Shown: positions 23,001 to 35,000 of the stretch, one piece after another | How positions within the stretch are numbered: the first letter of the stretch is position 1 | How the letters are laid out: each line of letters starts with the position of its first letter | Assembly (NCBI RefSeq): GCF_000471905.2 | Contig: NW_006499481.1 | Span: forward strand, 103,049-167,048 | Direction: 5' to 3' | Source of the DNA: Amborella trichopoda | Lineage: Eukaryota; Streptophyta; Magnoliopsida; Amborellales; Amborellaceae | DNA length: 64,000 nt | The notes under the pieces: model-generated | Told to the model about the DNA's origin: nothing | What the model saw: the letters and a program-made list of their open reading frames with translations, nothing else | Databases searched by the model: none | Program-made: the position numbers and the translations under genes

Positions 23001-26000
23001 TAAGTTGCATGTGCAGCTTTCACATGGCGGTTTGCATGGACATTCCGGAGTTACGAGTAGGGGAGGTATTATTGTTATTGCAATTTTGTTTTTTTGGTAA
23101 TCACAGTTTTTTAGAACTTGGTAACTTGGGCTTGGACTTGCCTGAATCACTCAGACCTAGCAGGGTGGTGCGTCTAGTTTGAAACCTAAGGACTCGCCTA
23201 TGTCTCACCTGTTCATGTACCCTATTGTGTTACTCTTACCGAGGCTGTGCTGAATCAGACCACTGACTCGGGTTCGGGACGCTAGCGAGTCCAAGCCGGA
23301 GTCCATGTTTCTAATAGTGACGCAAATAGTGTCGATGGTGCTGTTACTTGGGTTTTCCCAACATCTACCACCGTTGCTAACGGAAGTGCTTTTCCTTGGG
23401 TTAGGTATCTCCCCAATTTTGGGTAATGCAGGTCCCAGAATATCCAGCTCAGGAGGCAACATTATTGGTGGGGGAAACATCGGGAGGGGCATAAGCGCTG
23501 GTAATGGGTTAGCTTTGCCTGCTCTAGCATCACGTGTGAACTTAGCTGCTAACAATGGATCAGGGAGTCTAAATGCTCAAGGAGCAAGCAGACTGATGAC
23601 TGGTGTTCTCCAACAAGGTTCTAGCTTCTCTCTTTAAACTTCCCTTGTTGTAAGAATAGTATTTTTCTTTTGGTTGAATGTTTACTTGTGGTCTCGGTAG
23701 GATTGGAACCCTGCACCCAGGCCAAGAGACCATTCCTTTGTTATAAGAATTTTCTTAGATATATAAATATTGATCTGCTGTTTCATTTCATTGTTTGAGA
23801 GTGAAGTGTATTCTTGTTGGCTAGTTGTGAAAGAGGCCTTGATCAAGTAAATTTATGTTGCTTATTTTCAATAGACAAGGGATGAACCATGAAAACTTTT
23901 TCCTAGTCTTGATGTGATATAAATTGTCTGCTTCTTCTAAACAAAAATTTCTGGGTCCAGTGCAGCGATTGGCTCGTGATTTGGTGTGCTATCACACAAA
24001 TTACATCATTCAAAGAAGCCTATCAAAGTTGCATAGAACAATGTTTTAAATAGTGGTACATGGATAAGTCAAGTTATGCCAGCTATATTAATCAAACCAT
24101 TTATGGGAATGGGGATTATATATTGCCAAGGTTTAAAAACTTGGGCCTCAGATCAGTTGGGGCCACATATGTAAAATATAAATGTAAGCGCAAACACAAA
24201 CTACAAATATATAAAGTATAACGTGCTGGCTGTGCTGTATCGGGCCAACTTTAATATGGCATGTTCTTACCATGAAAAAACAGTAAGTGGAAGGACTAGA
24301 AGCCTGCATTTTTGGAGTTTTTTTGGCCGTAAGTCCCTTCTCACCTGGTCAAAATTAGGAAGACTTTGTTATGATAATGTTCAATGAATTTATCAGTTCG
24401 GGATACTCGTGGTTTTGCTGCCTGATGTTTAGCCAAGAGCTCTCTCCAAAGGTGGTTCTGATTATTACTTGATAATGTGAGATATAAAATCCTGTGGGAT
24501 GAGGTTTCATGCCTTTCTCGCTTGAAATATGTAGTTGATTTACCTTTGGCTGAAGAGAAAATGAAGTCATTGTGTGCCTGAGGGATAGACATGCTTTAGG
24601 GGGAGGGCAAATTCAACCAATGAGAGGAAATTAAAAGTTCAAATTGCCTTTGGTCATAAAGGAGATAGGAAAGCAGAAGTGCTTCAATTAGATGATAGGC
24701 ATAGACATAAGTGCTTCAATTAGATGATAGGCATAGACATGATAGGCCTTTTCAAAAAAAATAAATATGGAGGAGGCCAATTCTTGGGTTTGGAAAATTT
24801 TTGCAGACCTGATATTAGGACACGATATTGTGATGTCAAAGGCAAGATCAATGTTCATAAAGGTGGAGGTGGCCACCTAGGCGGTGCCTTGCCCACCCCA
24901 AAGAAGGGGTGGCTAGTATATAACATGCACACACGCACGTGCGCGCTCGCACACTCAGACACTTAACATGTGTATGTATTATATAATATCACAATCATCA
25001 TCCTAGCTTTACTTTTTCAAAAACAATCATCATTCTATGATTTCCCCAACCATTTGGGGTTGGCTACATGAATCCTACTCTACCATTTTGCTCTATCAAA
25101 AGCCATACCTTAGTCAGACCATAAGTCATTATATCTCTTCTCACTAGTTTCATTCATGTCCTTTTAGGCCTTCTCCTTTCCCTTTTAGAGCCTTCTACTT
25201 GAACCGAATCATCCCTTCTAGCCGGTGTTGTTCTAGGTCAATGCTGCACATGCTCAGACCACCTAAGTCTACTTTCCCTTATTTTATCACCTATTGGCTA
25301 ATTTCCCTTGAATGTATTCATTTCGAATTCTATCCTTTCTTGTTTTGCCACTCATCCATCTAAACATCATCTTCTCAATTACACTCATTCTATAGATATA
25401 TTGTTTCTTTGACCCCCCAAAATTCTCCCATAAAGCATGACTGGTCTTACAGCTGTTCTGTAGAACTTCCCATTTAGTTTCATTGGTATGTGATGATCAC
25501 ATAAGACTCTAGAAGCACATCTTTATTTCGTCCGCCTAGCTCTAATTTTATGTGCAACATCTTCCTCAATCTCTCCATTCTTATGGATTACCGATCTAAG
25601 ACATAAAAATAATCTCTTTTAGGTACTTCTTAGTCGTCAATCTTAACAATTTCCTCGTTTCTACTCCTATTTTTAGGAAACTTGCATTTCATATATTGTC
25701 TTAGTCCGGCTAATTTTAAAACCTTTAGATTTTAAAGCTTCCCTCCAAAATTCTAACTTTGCATCCCTCCAAAATTCTATCTTTGCATTGATGACATCCC
25801 TAGTCTCATCAATCAAAGCTATATCATGCGCTAAAAACCTACACGACAGTACCTTGTCCTATAGATGTCTAGTTAACTTATCTATAACCATAGCAAAGAC
25901 ATATACCCTATTATGTATAATATAGAGAGTAAGTGTCTAAAGGCCTTATATTGATATGAAGGGTTGGTTGCTTTATCTATGTCCCGCGTCGTGGTCCTAC

Positions 26001-29000
26001 ACGACGCACTCCCGTGATTGCCTTTTTTCATGGCTAGGATTCGTCTACCCCTCACTCTATCTCTCTCTATATAATATGCAGTATAGTATAATGTAATATA
26101 ATAAATTCTATCCTTAAAAAAATATAATAAAGACTAATACGTATAGTACTATAATATAGTAATATAACAAGACTATTGTACTATAAATATACAAATAATG
26201 TTAGACTACTATAGTACTGTTAAAAGACTTGTTTTATGTATATTCTTCTTGTTTTGTGCATATTGTTTAAATTTGCTTGTATTTGGAAATATGCATTTGT
26301 ACAAGGGTATTTTCATAAAGCTGTTGCCTTAATGTAACACTACTCATTTAATATAAGGATTCATTATCCTAGGTGTGTTACTATAACCCATTTTTATTCA
26401 CGCCAAAGCCTAGCATGCCTCATTGTCTTGTCTCTTTTGTCTTCCTCATGTTGTGTTCCAGGTGCAAGATTTTGTCAATATATGTAAAATTAACACGGTA
26501 TCAGAGCACGTTGAATATGCTCTTACCGTGATCAACTCTAATCTACGTAATATCGCTTCTTCATCTAAACCCTAATATTCTTTCTTCATCTTTATCCTCG
26601 TTCATTATTCTCATCCGTCCTTCCTAAACCCTAATCTTTCTTTTTCATATTTCCTCCATATTAGGGGCACCTACTGTTCATGTTATAGTATTGTTCATGC
26701 TATTGTTCTTTCTTTCAACGCCTCATATTTCGGCCACAAAAATCCTGGTTCTCTCTTCATTCAATATAAAGCCCTAGATCTCATTTGAAATCTATAGTAT
26801 TGCTCTTGCCTTTCTCCTTTTCGGTTCTTGAAATCTAGTCCAAAACCACCCTAATTGCTTTTCTCTCCCTTGCTTTATTTCTTGCTATCCATGCCAACCC
26901 CCTTCCATACTTTCTTTTAGTCTATCTCTAGGTTCTCTTATTCTCTATGGACCTCCTCTTATTCTTTTTTTTTTTTTCGTATGTGGTGCAATGATAATGA
27001 GTCCATTTTCCTCATCATGGCACGATCATCGAGTTCTCTTTCCTTTTCATTCTTAAATCCCCTATATGTATCCGTCAAACTTAAATCTGATAATTTTATT
27101 GTCGGGAAAGGAATTGTTTTTTCCCTCTATGGCCATTAGGATGGATCCACTCGGCCACCACCACAATACATTGTTTTAGAAAGAACACATTTAGATAAAA
27201 AGAAAGAGACTGCTAAAGTGGTCAATCCAGCCAATGAAGAATAGCTCGCTAAATATCAAAATCTTACAGGCTGGATTAATTCAACCTTGTCTAAAGAAAT
27301 TTTGGCACAAGTGGTGAATCTACCTGCAACATATGATCTTTGGATAACCCGCAATGAGTCCTACTCTCAAGAATTGGAGGCTCGTGCCATGCAATTAAAA
27401 TCTGAACTTCAAGATTGTAAGAAGGGGAAGATGTCTGTATCTAAATCTTATACCAAGATAAAGGGAATATGCGATCTACTTGTGATTATTCAGCAGTTAG
27501 TTGAAGATATAGACAAGTTGCAATATATACTACGAAGTTAGGATGAAGTCTATAGAACTTTTGTCAATTCCTTGATGACAAGGGATTATCTCTCTTCTTT
27601 TGCCAACCTTCAACCGATGCTGCTACAACATGGATCATTGTTCTCTCGGAGAGAGGCACAAACTGTGTTTCCCAGCAATATTGCACAAAATTCTAATAAT
27701 TTCAGGGAAATAACAACATAGGTCGTGGGGGTCGAGGTGGCAGGAATGGACGTGGTGGCATAAACTTCTATGGTGCTAGTTGAGGTCTCTTACGCACTCT
27801 TAATAGAAATGGAAATAGAGTCATTTGTCAAATATGTAGAAGAGGACATTCAATCAGTAACTATTTCCTACAAGGTTTTCATTAAAGTTTTAGTTTCTCC
27901 CCTCCAAAAGGTTCTTAGCAATTTAGTTTCCCCAACCCAATCTGCCTTTGTTGCTAATAGGCAAACGGGCTCTCACGGCCCATGAAGCCATCCACTCTAG
28001 ATCTCTATCTGGCTATGAGGGCCTCATTATCAAACTGGATTGGGAGAAGGCTTATGACCGGGTGGACTGGGATCTTTTAGACCTTATCCAGACTCGAATG
28101 GGATTTGGAACCAGATGAAGGTCATGGATTTAAGCTTGCATATCCAATCCCTCCTTTTCTATCCTCCTCAGTGTTACCTTAGTAGGATTTTTCCCTGCTG
28201 CCAGAGGGCTGAGACAGGGAAGCCCGCTATCTCCTTTCCTCTTCACCCTTATTGGTGAACTATTTTCCAAAACCCTCACTAGACTTTTTGATAGATAGTT
28301 ACTTTCGGATTTCAGGGCCTCCAATGAAGACCTGATCCTTTCCCATCTCCTCTATGCTGATAATGCTCTCATCTTCTGTGAGGCCCATCCTTTTCAGGTT
28401 GACAACCTCTGGCTCTTCCATAGGAACTTTGAACTCTTGATAGGAATGAAAGTTAATCCGTCCAAGACCAAAATGTTGGGCATTCTGATGAATAATAGTG
28501 AACTTGAGCGACTTGCCCAACACTTGGGCTGTGCAACGGAAAGCCTCCCCACCTCCTATCGGGGTGTTCCCCTTTATGTAGGCAAACCTAGAAAGCACCT
28601 TTGGGATAAACTCGTTAAGAAGTTCAATTGGAAATTTGTTGGCTGGAAAGGTAGGTATCTTTCCTTTGCAGGAAGAATTACCCCTATCAAATCCACTCTA
28701 GCAAACACCCCCATTTACCACATGTCCCTCTTCCAAATCCGTTGTTCTGGCCTTCAACGCCTAGAGAAACTCATGCGAGATTTCTTGTGGTTTGGGTCTG
28801 TTGAAAGTAAAAAATTTACAATGTTAGCTTTTATCAAAAAACGAAAGTAAAAAATTTCATCTAGTTGCCTGGACAGAGTATGTTTCCCCAAAAAATTTGG
28901 AGGTTTGGGCGTAAAAAAAACTCAAAACTATGAACCTCGCTCTACTAGGCTAATGGTGGTGTAAATTTACATCCCCCCACTCACTGTTGTGGAAACAAGT

Positions 29001-32000
29001 CATCCATGCCAAGTACAGACTTGGAGAAGACGGGTGGATGCCTCGAAGTGCATTACTTCTAGCAAATATGCTTTCCTCAACTGCATTAGGTTTAGATTAG
29101 GAAATAGTCAAAGAATCAAATTTTGGATAGATAAGTGGATAGGGGACCAACCCCCTTCCCTTCTCTCTTCCTCTTGGTCCAAAATCAAGCAGCTTTAGTA
29201 GCTGGGTATGTAGAGCTTAGAGGGCCTGACCTAGTATGGATGCCTATTTTTAGGCGAAATCTCTCTGACCAAGAGTACCTTCCACTTAGATCCATTCTCC
29301 TTTTGCTTGTTCCTCATTTCAGTCCTCTCCTTTGTCATGACACTATTATCTGGTCCCTTAACCCCTTTGTAGTCTTCGTCTCCTCTTTCTATTCCTCTTT
29401 ACTTCCAAATGTCTCCCCTGCACCCCTTCTCAATAAAATCTGGTCCTTGCTAGTTTCTCACAAAATTCAAGCCTTTCTATGGGTGCTTCTGCACGGAAAG
29501 ACCCTTACTTTGGACCAACTACAGCTAAGGGGCCTATCCCTACCCAACCATGTTGTATCATGTGCCTCCGAGAAGAGGAGACCATTCCCCACCTCTTCAT
29601 TCTGTGTAAGCTCTCCTATGCCCTCTGGTCGTCTTTCCTAAAACTCTTTTGCCTCTACTGGGTAACTCCCCCTTCACTTGATAACTTTTTCAATGCTTTC
29701 CTTTCCCCTCCTTTCACCAATAACGAAAGGAAACTCTGGCAAATGTCTATAGTCGCAATCCGTTGGAGCATCTGGCTCGAGAGGAATTCTAGAACCTTTA
29801 CGAGCTCTTCGAAGGCTCAACGCTTCATTTTTTATTCCTGCATTGCTCCAATCTCCCTTTGGGCAAAAGCTCGTCCCAATATTTGTTCACTTAACCATCT
29901 CCCACTTCCTAACTAATTGGGAAGCCCTCTTGAACCTTTGAGCCCCATCTACCAACTCCAGAGTCCAATGGAACCCCCTTCCGCCAGGCTTCTCAAACTT
30001 AATACGGATGGCTCATCACTAGGTAACCCAGGGCCTTTAGGCATAAGTGGTACCTTGGCAAACTCAGATGGCATCTTCCTCTCCTCGGAACATATTGGGA
30101 TCTCGGATTCCACCACAGCGGAAGCCTTGCATATTAGGTCTTAAGCGAGCATCCCTTGCTAGGTCCAGCCAGCAGGGCCTTCTCATTGGATCTGACTCCA
30201 GCAATTCAATCCATAGGGCTACTCATCAGCGTCACCCGCCATGGCGATTATTTCATATATTTGAGCAAAGCACTTTCCTATGCAGCTTCGTTCCACAGGT
30301 CACATTCAAGCATACCCCTCAAGAGGCCAATACTGAATTAGACATGCTGGCAAAGGAAGGAGCACGCCAACCCATAGCTTCATCCCATAGTTAAAGGGCA
30401 AGCGTCCATTGAAAGTTTCCCCTGGTCAAAGCCTCATCTTCTAGCCTAAGACTCAAGTCACTGGTGCACCCCCAGTAACTAGTTACCTCATTCCCTTTAC
30501 CTGCTCCCCTTCTCCCCCTCCTCCTTTCTTTTCCCCCCGCTTCTACTCATTAAAAAAAAAAAAAAAAGAGAGAAAAAAGAAAAAAGGAAAAAAAAAATGC
30601 TTCTCCCTATCCCTTTAAGTCTAACTTCCCTCTTTCTCTAATCTCTCTCTAAAAAGCCTCTTCACTCTTTCCCGACTCTCCCTCTCTTCGTCTCTCCCCT
30701 GTTTGCTCCTACTCTTAACCTTGTAATGAGGGTGTTGTACCTGCAAATGTGAAGGATCTTAGTTGATTTATTTGTTATGGATGTCAGTTGGGCATAAGTT
30801 CTGAACTTCCCTTTTTCTTTTAGTAATAAAGGAGCTTCTTCTTTAAGTTAATTCATTATGATGTGTGCGGTCTTTCACCTGTTTGTTCTCCTTTTCGTTC
30901 TTATTATTGTGTTACATCCATTGATGATTACTCGCATTATACATGGTTATTTTTTATTTTTTCCAAAACAACTCTGATGTAATTGGGGTATTCATGAAGT
31001 TCAAGTCCTTTATTAAAAAACATTATCAAAAACCAATTTCATTTTTTGTAGTGATGGAGGGGGAGACTTCTCATCCCATGCTTTGCAAAACTGCTTAAAG
31101 GATCATGGGATAGAACAACAAATCTCTTGTCCACACACTCCAGTCGAAAATATAGTTTTGAGAGAAAGAATTGGCAGATTAATGAAGTACCACTATTTTT
31201 TTTTTGGTGAATAATAAGTTAGCATTGTCTGACATGGTTGGAAGTAGTGAGAAAATATGTGCGAACTTATTACCTCAGTTAGGGTATGGTCATTGATAGA
31301 ATAGAATGGCAGACCAAGATTGGTGTAGCCGACCCCAAATAGTTGGGAAAAGGCTCTGATGATGATGAATGAGTTAGCATTGTCGCTTATGTTTTCTGTT
31401 GGTGTGGCCAAGTACTTATGGACTGAGGCATTTCTCACAGCTGGATACCTCATAAATTTGCTGCCATCAAGTGCTCTTAATGGGATTAATCCCTATAGAG
31501 TGCTTTTTGGTAAGCATCCTAATTATTCTATGTTGAAGTCCTTTGGAAGCTATGCATATGTGCATATAGATAAGAAATAAGCCCTCCCCAAAGGCTGAAG
31601 TGTGCATATTTGTTGGTTATGTTGACGAGTTTAAAGGATATAGAAATAAGCCCTCCCCAAAGTAAGAAGAGAAACAATGCAACACATATTGGGAATGATG
31701 CTGAAGTAAAAAGGGCAGATGGAGACATTAGTGACTCAAATCAAGAAGGTGAAATAATATTAATTCCAGGCATGTTTTTTATAAAAGGTGCTTATTATAT
31801 CCTTTAAAGGAGATTTTTACAAGGGGAAAAGTTTATATAAGGTTGCAACCTTAAAATGTAGAACTACAGATGCACCTCAAAAATCCATTGGAAAAGGTTG
31901 TTTTAATGTTGAAAAACCCTGTAATTGATCATCTCGACGTCGAGATGTATGAATATGAAAAAAAAGAAAGATTTTGAGTCCCAGAAATAGTGCATCTTGC

Positions 32001-35000
32001 AACACATTATGTAGATCGTCTATTTTCAATATTCTCATATGTTTACAGATCTACTTGATTTTAACCATTTTTATAGTTTAAAATTTTATAATTAGATATG
32101 AAAATAGATTTTCAAATAATCTTACGAATTTTTAACACAAAAAATACATGTTATGATAAAGTTTGGAGGTGCACCTTAATTGGATTGTTTAAGGTTGCAA
32201 CCTTATAGAAACCACACCTTTTTACAAGTGATGCAGGTTTGAAAGGAAATAAAATTCAATATGACACAGCTCATCGCCAGTTTATGATAGTTGGAAAATA
32301 TGCAAACTCTGCAGAAAAACTGCAAAGTAAGAAGAGAAACGATGTGGAACATATTGGAAATGATGCTGAAATAAAAAGGGCAGATGGAGACATTACTGAG
32401 TCAAATCAAGAAGGTAGCAGCCATATTGAAGAAAGTTTCCATAAATAGGCACTGTATGACTTAAGAGAAGATTTTTGACCCTTCTTTGATACCAACATTG
32501 AAGTGCAAAATAAGTTAACTTCCATCAAAAAACAAAAAAAGAGAACAATGAAGTGCAAAATAAACAAATCAGCGAAGATGTAATTGTAAATTAAAGAAGG
32601 TCAAAGATTGCAAAGCAACATCATAATTTACAGCCAACTTTACAAGATTTCCAGAAGCCCTTAGATATAGAACAACACAAGAATGAGCAACAAGATGAAG
32701 TCAGTTTGAGAAGATTAGCATGAGCAAAACTTCTTATCAATAGATGGGTCAGCAATGGAAGTTTCACACATAATTTTAGGGTGTTTCTGTGTGAAATGAT
32801 GAACATAAAAGAACCCAGAAATTTCTTTGAACCCCAAAGAGTGAGAGGTGGATTATGGCCATGGAAGAAGAGATACGAGCCATGTATGTTAACTGTACTT
32901 AGTGCATTGTATGAAGGCCGTGAGAAATAAATGTGGCGAGTGCCATGTATGTTAGCTGTCCTTAGTGCATTGTACGAAGGCCGTGAGGAATAAATGTGGT
33001 GAGTTCTAAATGGGTATAAAAAGTGAAATATAAAACTGATTGGAGAGGTTTAAGGCATGACTTGTAGCATGACGATTTAACCAACGGCATGGCTTGGACT
33101 ATGAGGAAACCTTTAGTCCAATTGTTAATTTTTTTATGGTAAGGGTTGTTATATCCTTTCTTTCATGCACGAATGGCCTCTTTATCAATTGGATGTTAAA
33201 ATGCTTTCTTGCATGGAGAATTAAAGGAGGAAGTATATATTGAACAACCACATGGGTTTAATGAGGCAAATGTAGTTGAATATGTCTATAAATTAAAGAA
33301 GTCTATATATGGGCTGTGAAGCATGCATCCCAAACTTGGTTCCATAGTTTTTATGATACATTAGAGGGGAGAGGTTTTATTCGATTAGCCAATGATAATT
33401 CTGTATTCTTTTGAAAGGTGAGGAAGCCAATGATATATCAATGACATTATTGTTCAAGAAAGCAATATGAAGATGATATATGAAGTAAATGAGTTCCTCA
33501 ATGAAAGGTTTCAAATGAAGGGCCTAGGAGAATTGAGGTATTTCCTAGCAATTGAAGTGGATCTTTCTTGTAACGTGATTGGCCTTTCAGAGCAAAAATA
33601 TGCTTTATTTATGCTAGAAAAGGTCAACATGTTGAATTGTAAAAAGTAGTCGCACTCCAATAGCTTTAAATAAAATACTATGTGCTGATCAAGGTGTTGT
33701 TAGAGCCAGAAAATTACGAAGGTATGTCGGGGGCGGTACAGTATTTGCCTCTTGTCAAGATATTTCACATGCTTTTAATCAGATATGTTAATACATGCAT
33801 GTGCCACCACTGTACACATGGAGGCATTGAAAAGGATTGAGGTTTGTAAAAGGTTCCATTGGCATTGGTTTGTTGTATAAGAAAAATAAACTAGTGGCTA
33901 TGGCTTTGGGTATGTATTTGGATATTCAGGTGTGGATTGGTTAGGAGATCTTGATTCTAGAAAATTAGTTTTAGGTTATTGTATTTTTCAAGGACCTAAT
34001 TTAGTATCTTGGAAGACCAGAAAACAAAAAATGGTTGTCAGATCAAGCATTGAAGAGGAATATAGGGCTCTTGCTGGCATGATGGCAGAGATTACATGGG
34101 TTCGTTGTCTCATATCTTGGTTGGGTTATAAAGTTGGCAGATTGGTGATCTACGACGACAATCAAAGTGTTTTAGCAATTGCTGCAAGCCCAATATTTCA
34201 TGAAAGAACAAAACACTTTGAGATTGATTATCGTTTTATTCGAGAAAAGTTAGGGGCTGAAGAGGTTGAAGCATAATTTATTGCTACATGAAATCAAATC
34301 ATCATCGTCAAAGCCTTTTTCCAATTAATTGGGATTGGTTACACGAATCCTGGTCCCTTATTCTGCTCAATTAGGGGTCATACCCTCAGTGAGGCCATAA
34401 GTTCCCATATCTTTTCTCACAACTTCCAACCATGTCCTTTTGGGCCTACTCCTTGCTCTTTTTGAGCCTACCCCTTGCCCTTTTTGAGCTTTCCACTTGA
34501 ACTAACTCACACGTCCTAACAGGTGTTGTACTAGGTCTGCGCCACACGTGGCCAGCCCATCTAATTCTACTCTGTCTCATCAAATCATGGATGTATTATA
34601 AAAAGTTTATTAATGGATAGGCATGATTACCTAGAAGCAAGTTGCACATGGTTAAACACAATGTACAACTTGAGGGTGAGTGTTGGAAGACTTTTCATAT
34701 TCTTTAAATTGCCTGTATTTGGAAATATGTATTTGTGCATGGGCATTTTCGTAAGGCTGTTGCCCTAATGTAATACCTCTTATTTAACATAAGGCTCATT
34801 ATCCTTGGTGTGCTACTATAGCTAAATTTTGTTCACTCCAAAGCCTAGCGTGCCTCTTTGTCTTCTCTCCTTTGTCTTCATCTTTTTGTGTTTTAGGTGC
34901 AAGATTCTATCAGCACAAGTAAAATTAACAAGTGCTATACAATATTTAATTAAATTTTTTCTATAATATTGTATAGTACTTTTATAATCAATATTGTATA

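Larger units (their letters stand above)
26218..34930 (+). mobile_element. Ty1/Copia LTR retrotransposon with nested insertions (fossil)
   Basis: 5' LTR 26218-26495 and 3' LTR 34681-34930, both TGTT...AACA and clearly alike (shared TGTATTTGGAAATATG, AGGTGCAAGATT). Near-identical 5-mers AGTAC and AGTGC flank them. A primer-binding site matching initiator tRNA-Met (CGGTATCAGAGC) follows the 5' LTR at 26496. Domains in order: gag (about 27060-27760) with a CCHC knuckle near 27820-27865, integrase (about 30850-31600), reverse transcriptase (about 32830-33660) and RNase H (about 33930-34276). It hosts an L1 LINE, two RTE fragments and a MITE, and lies in NOT2 intron 5 in the gene's sense. Multiply broken and old. 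Confidence 0.93.

Noticed and set aside
26496-26507. tRNA gene fragment
   Set aside because: It is the primer-binding site complementary to initiator tRNA-Met next to the Copia LTR; no cloverleaf surrounds it.
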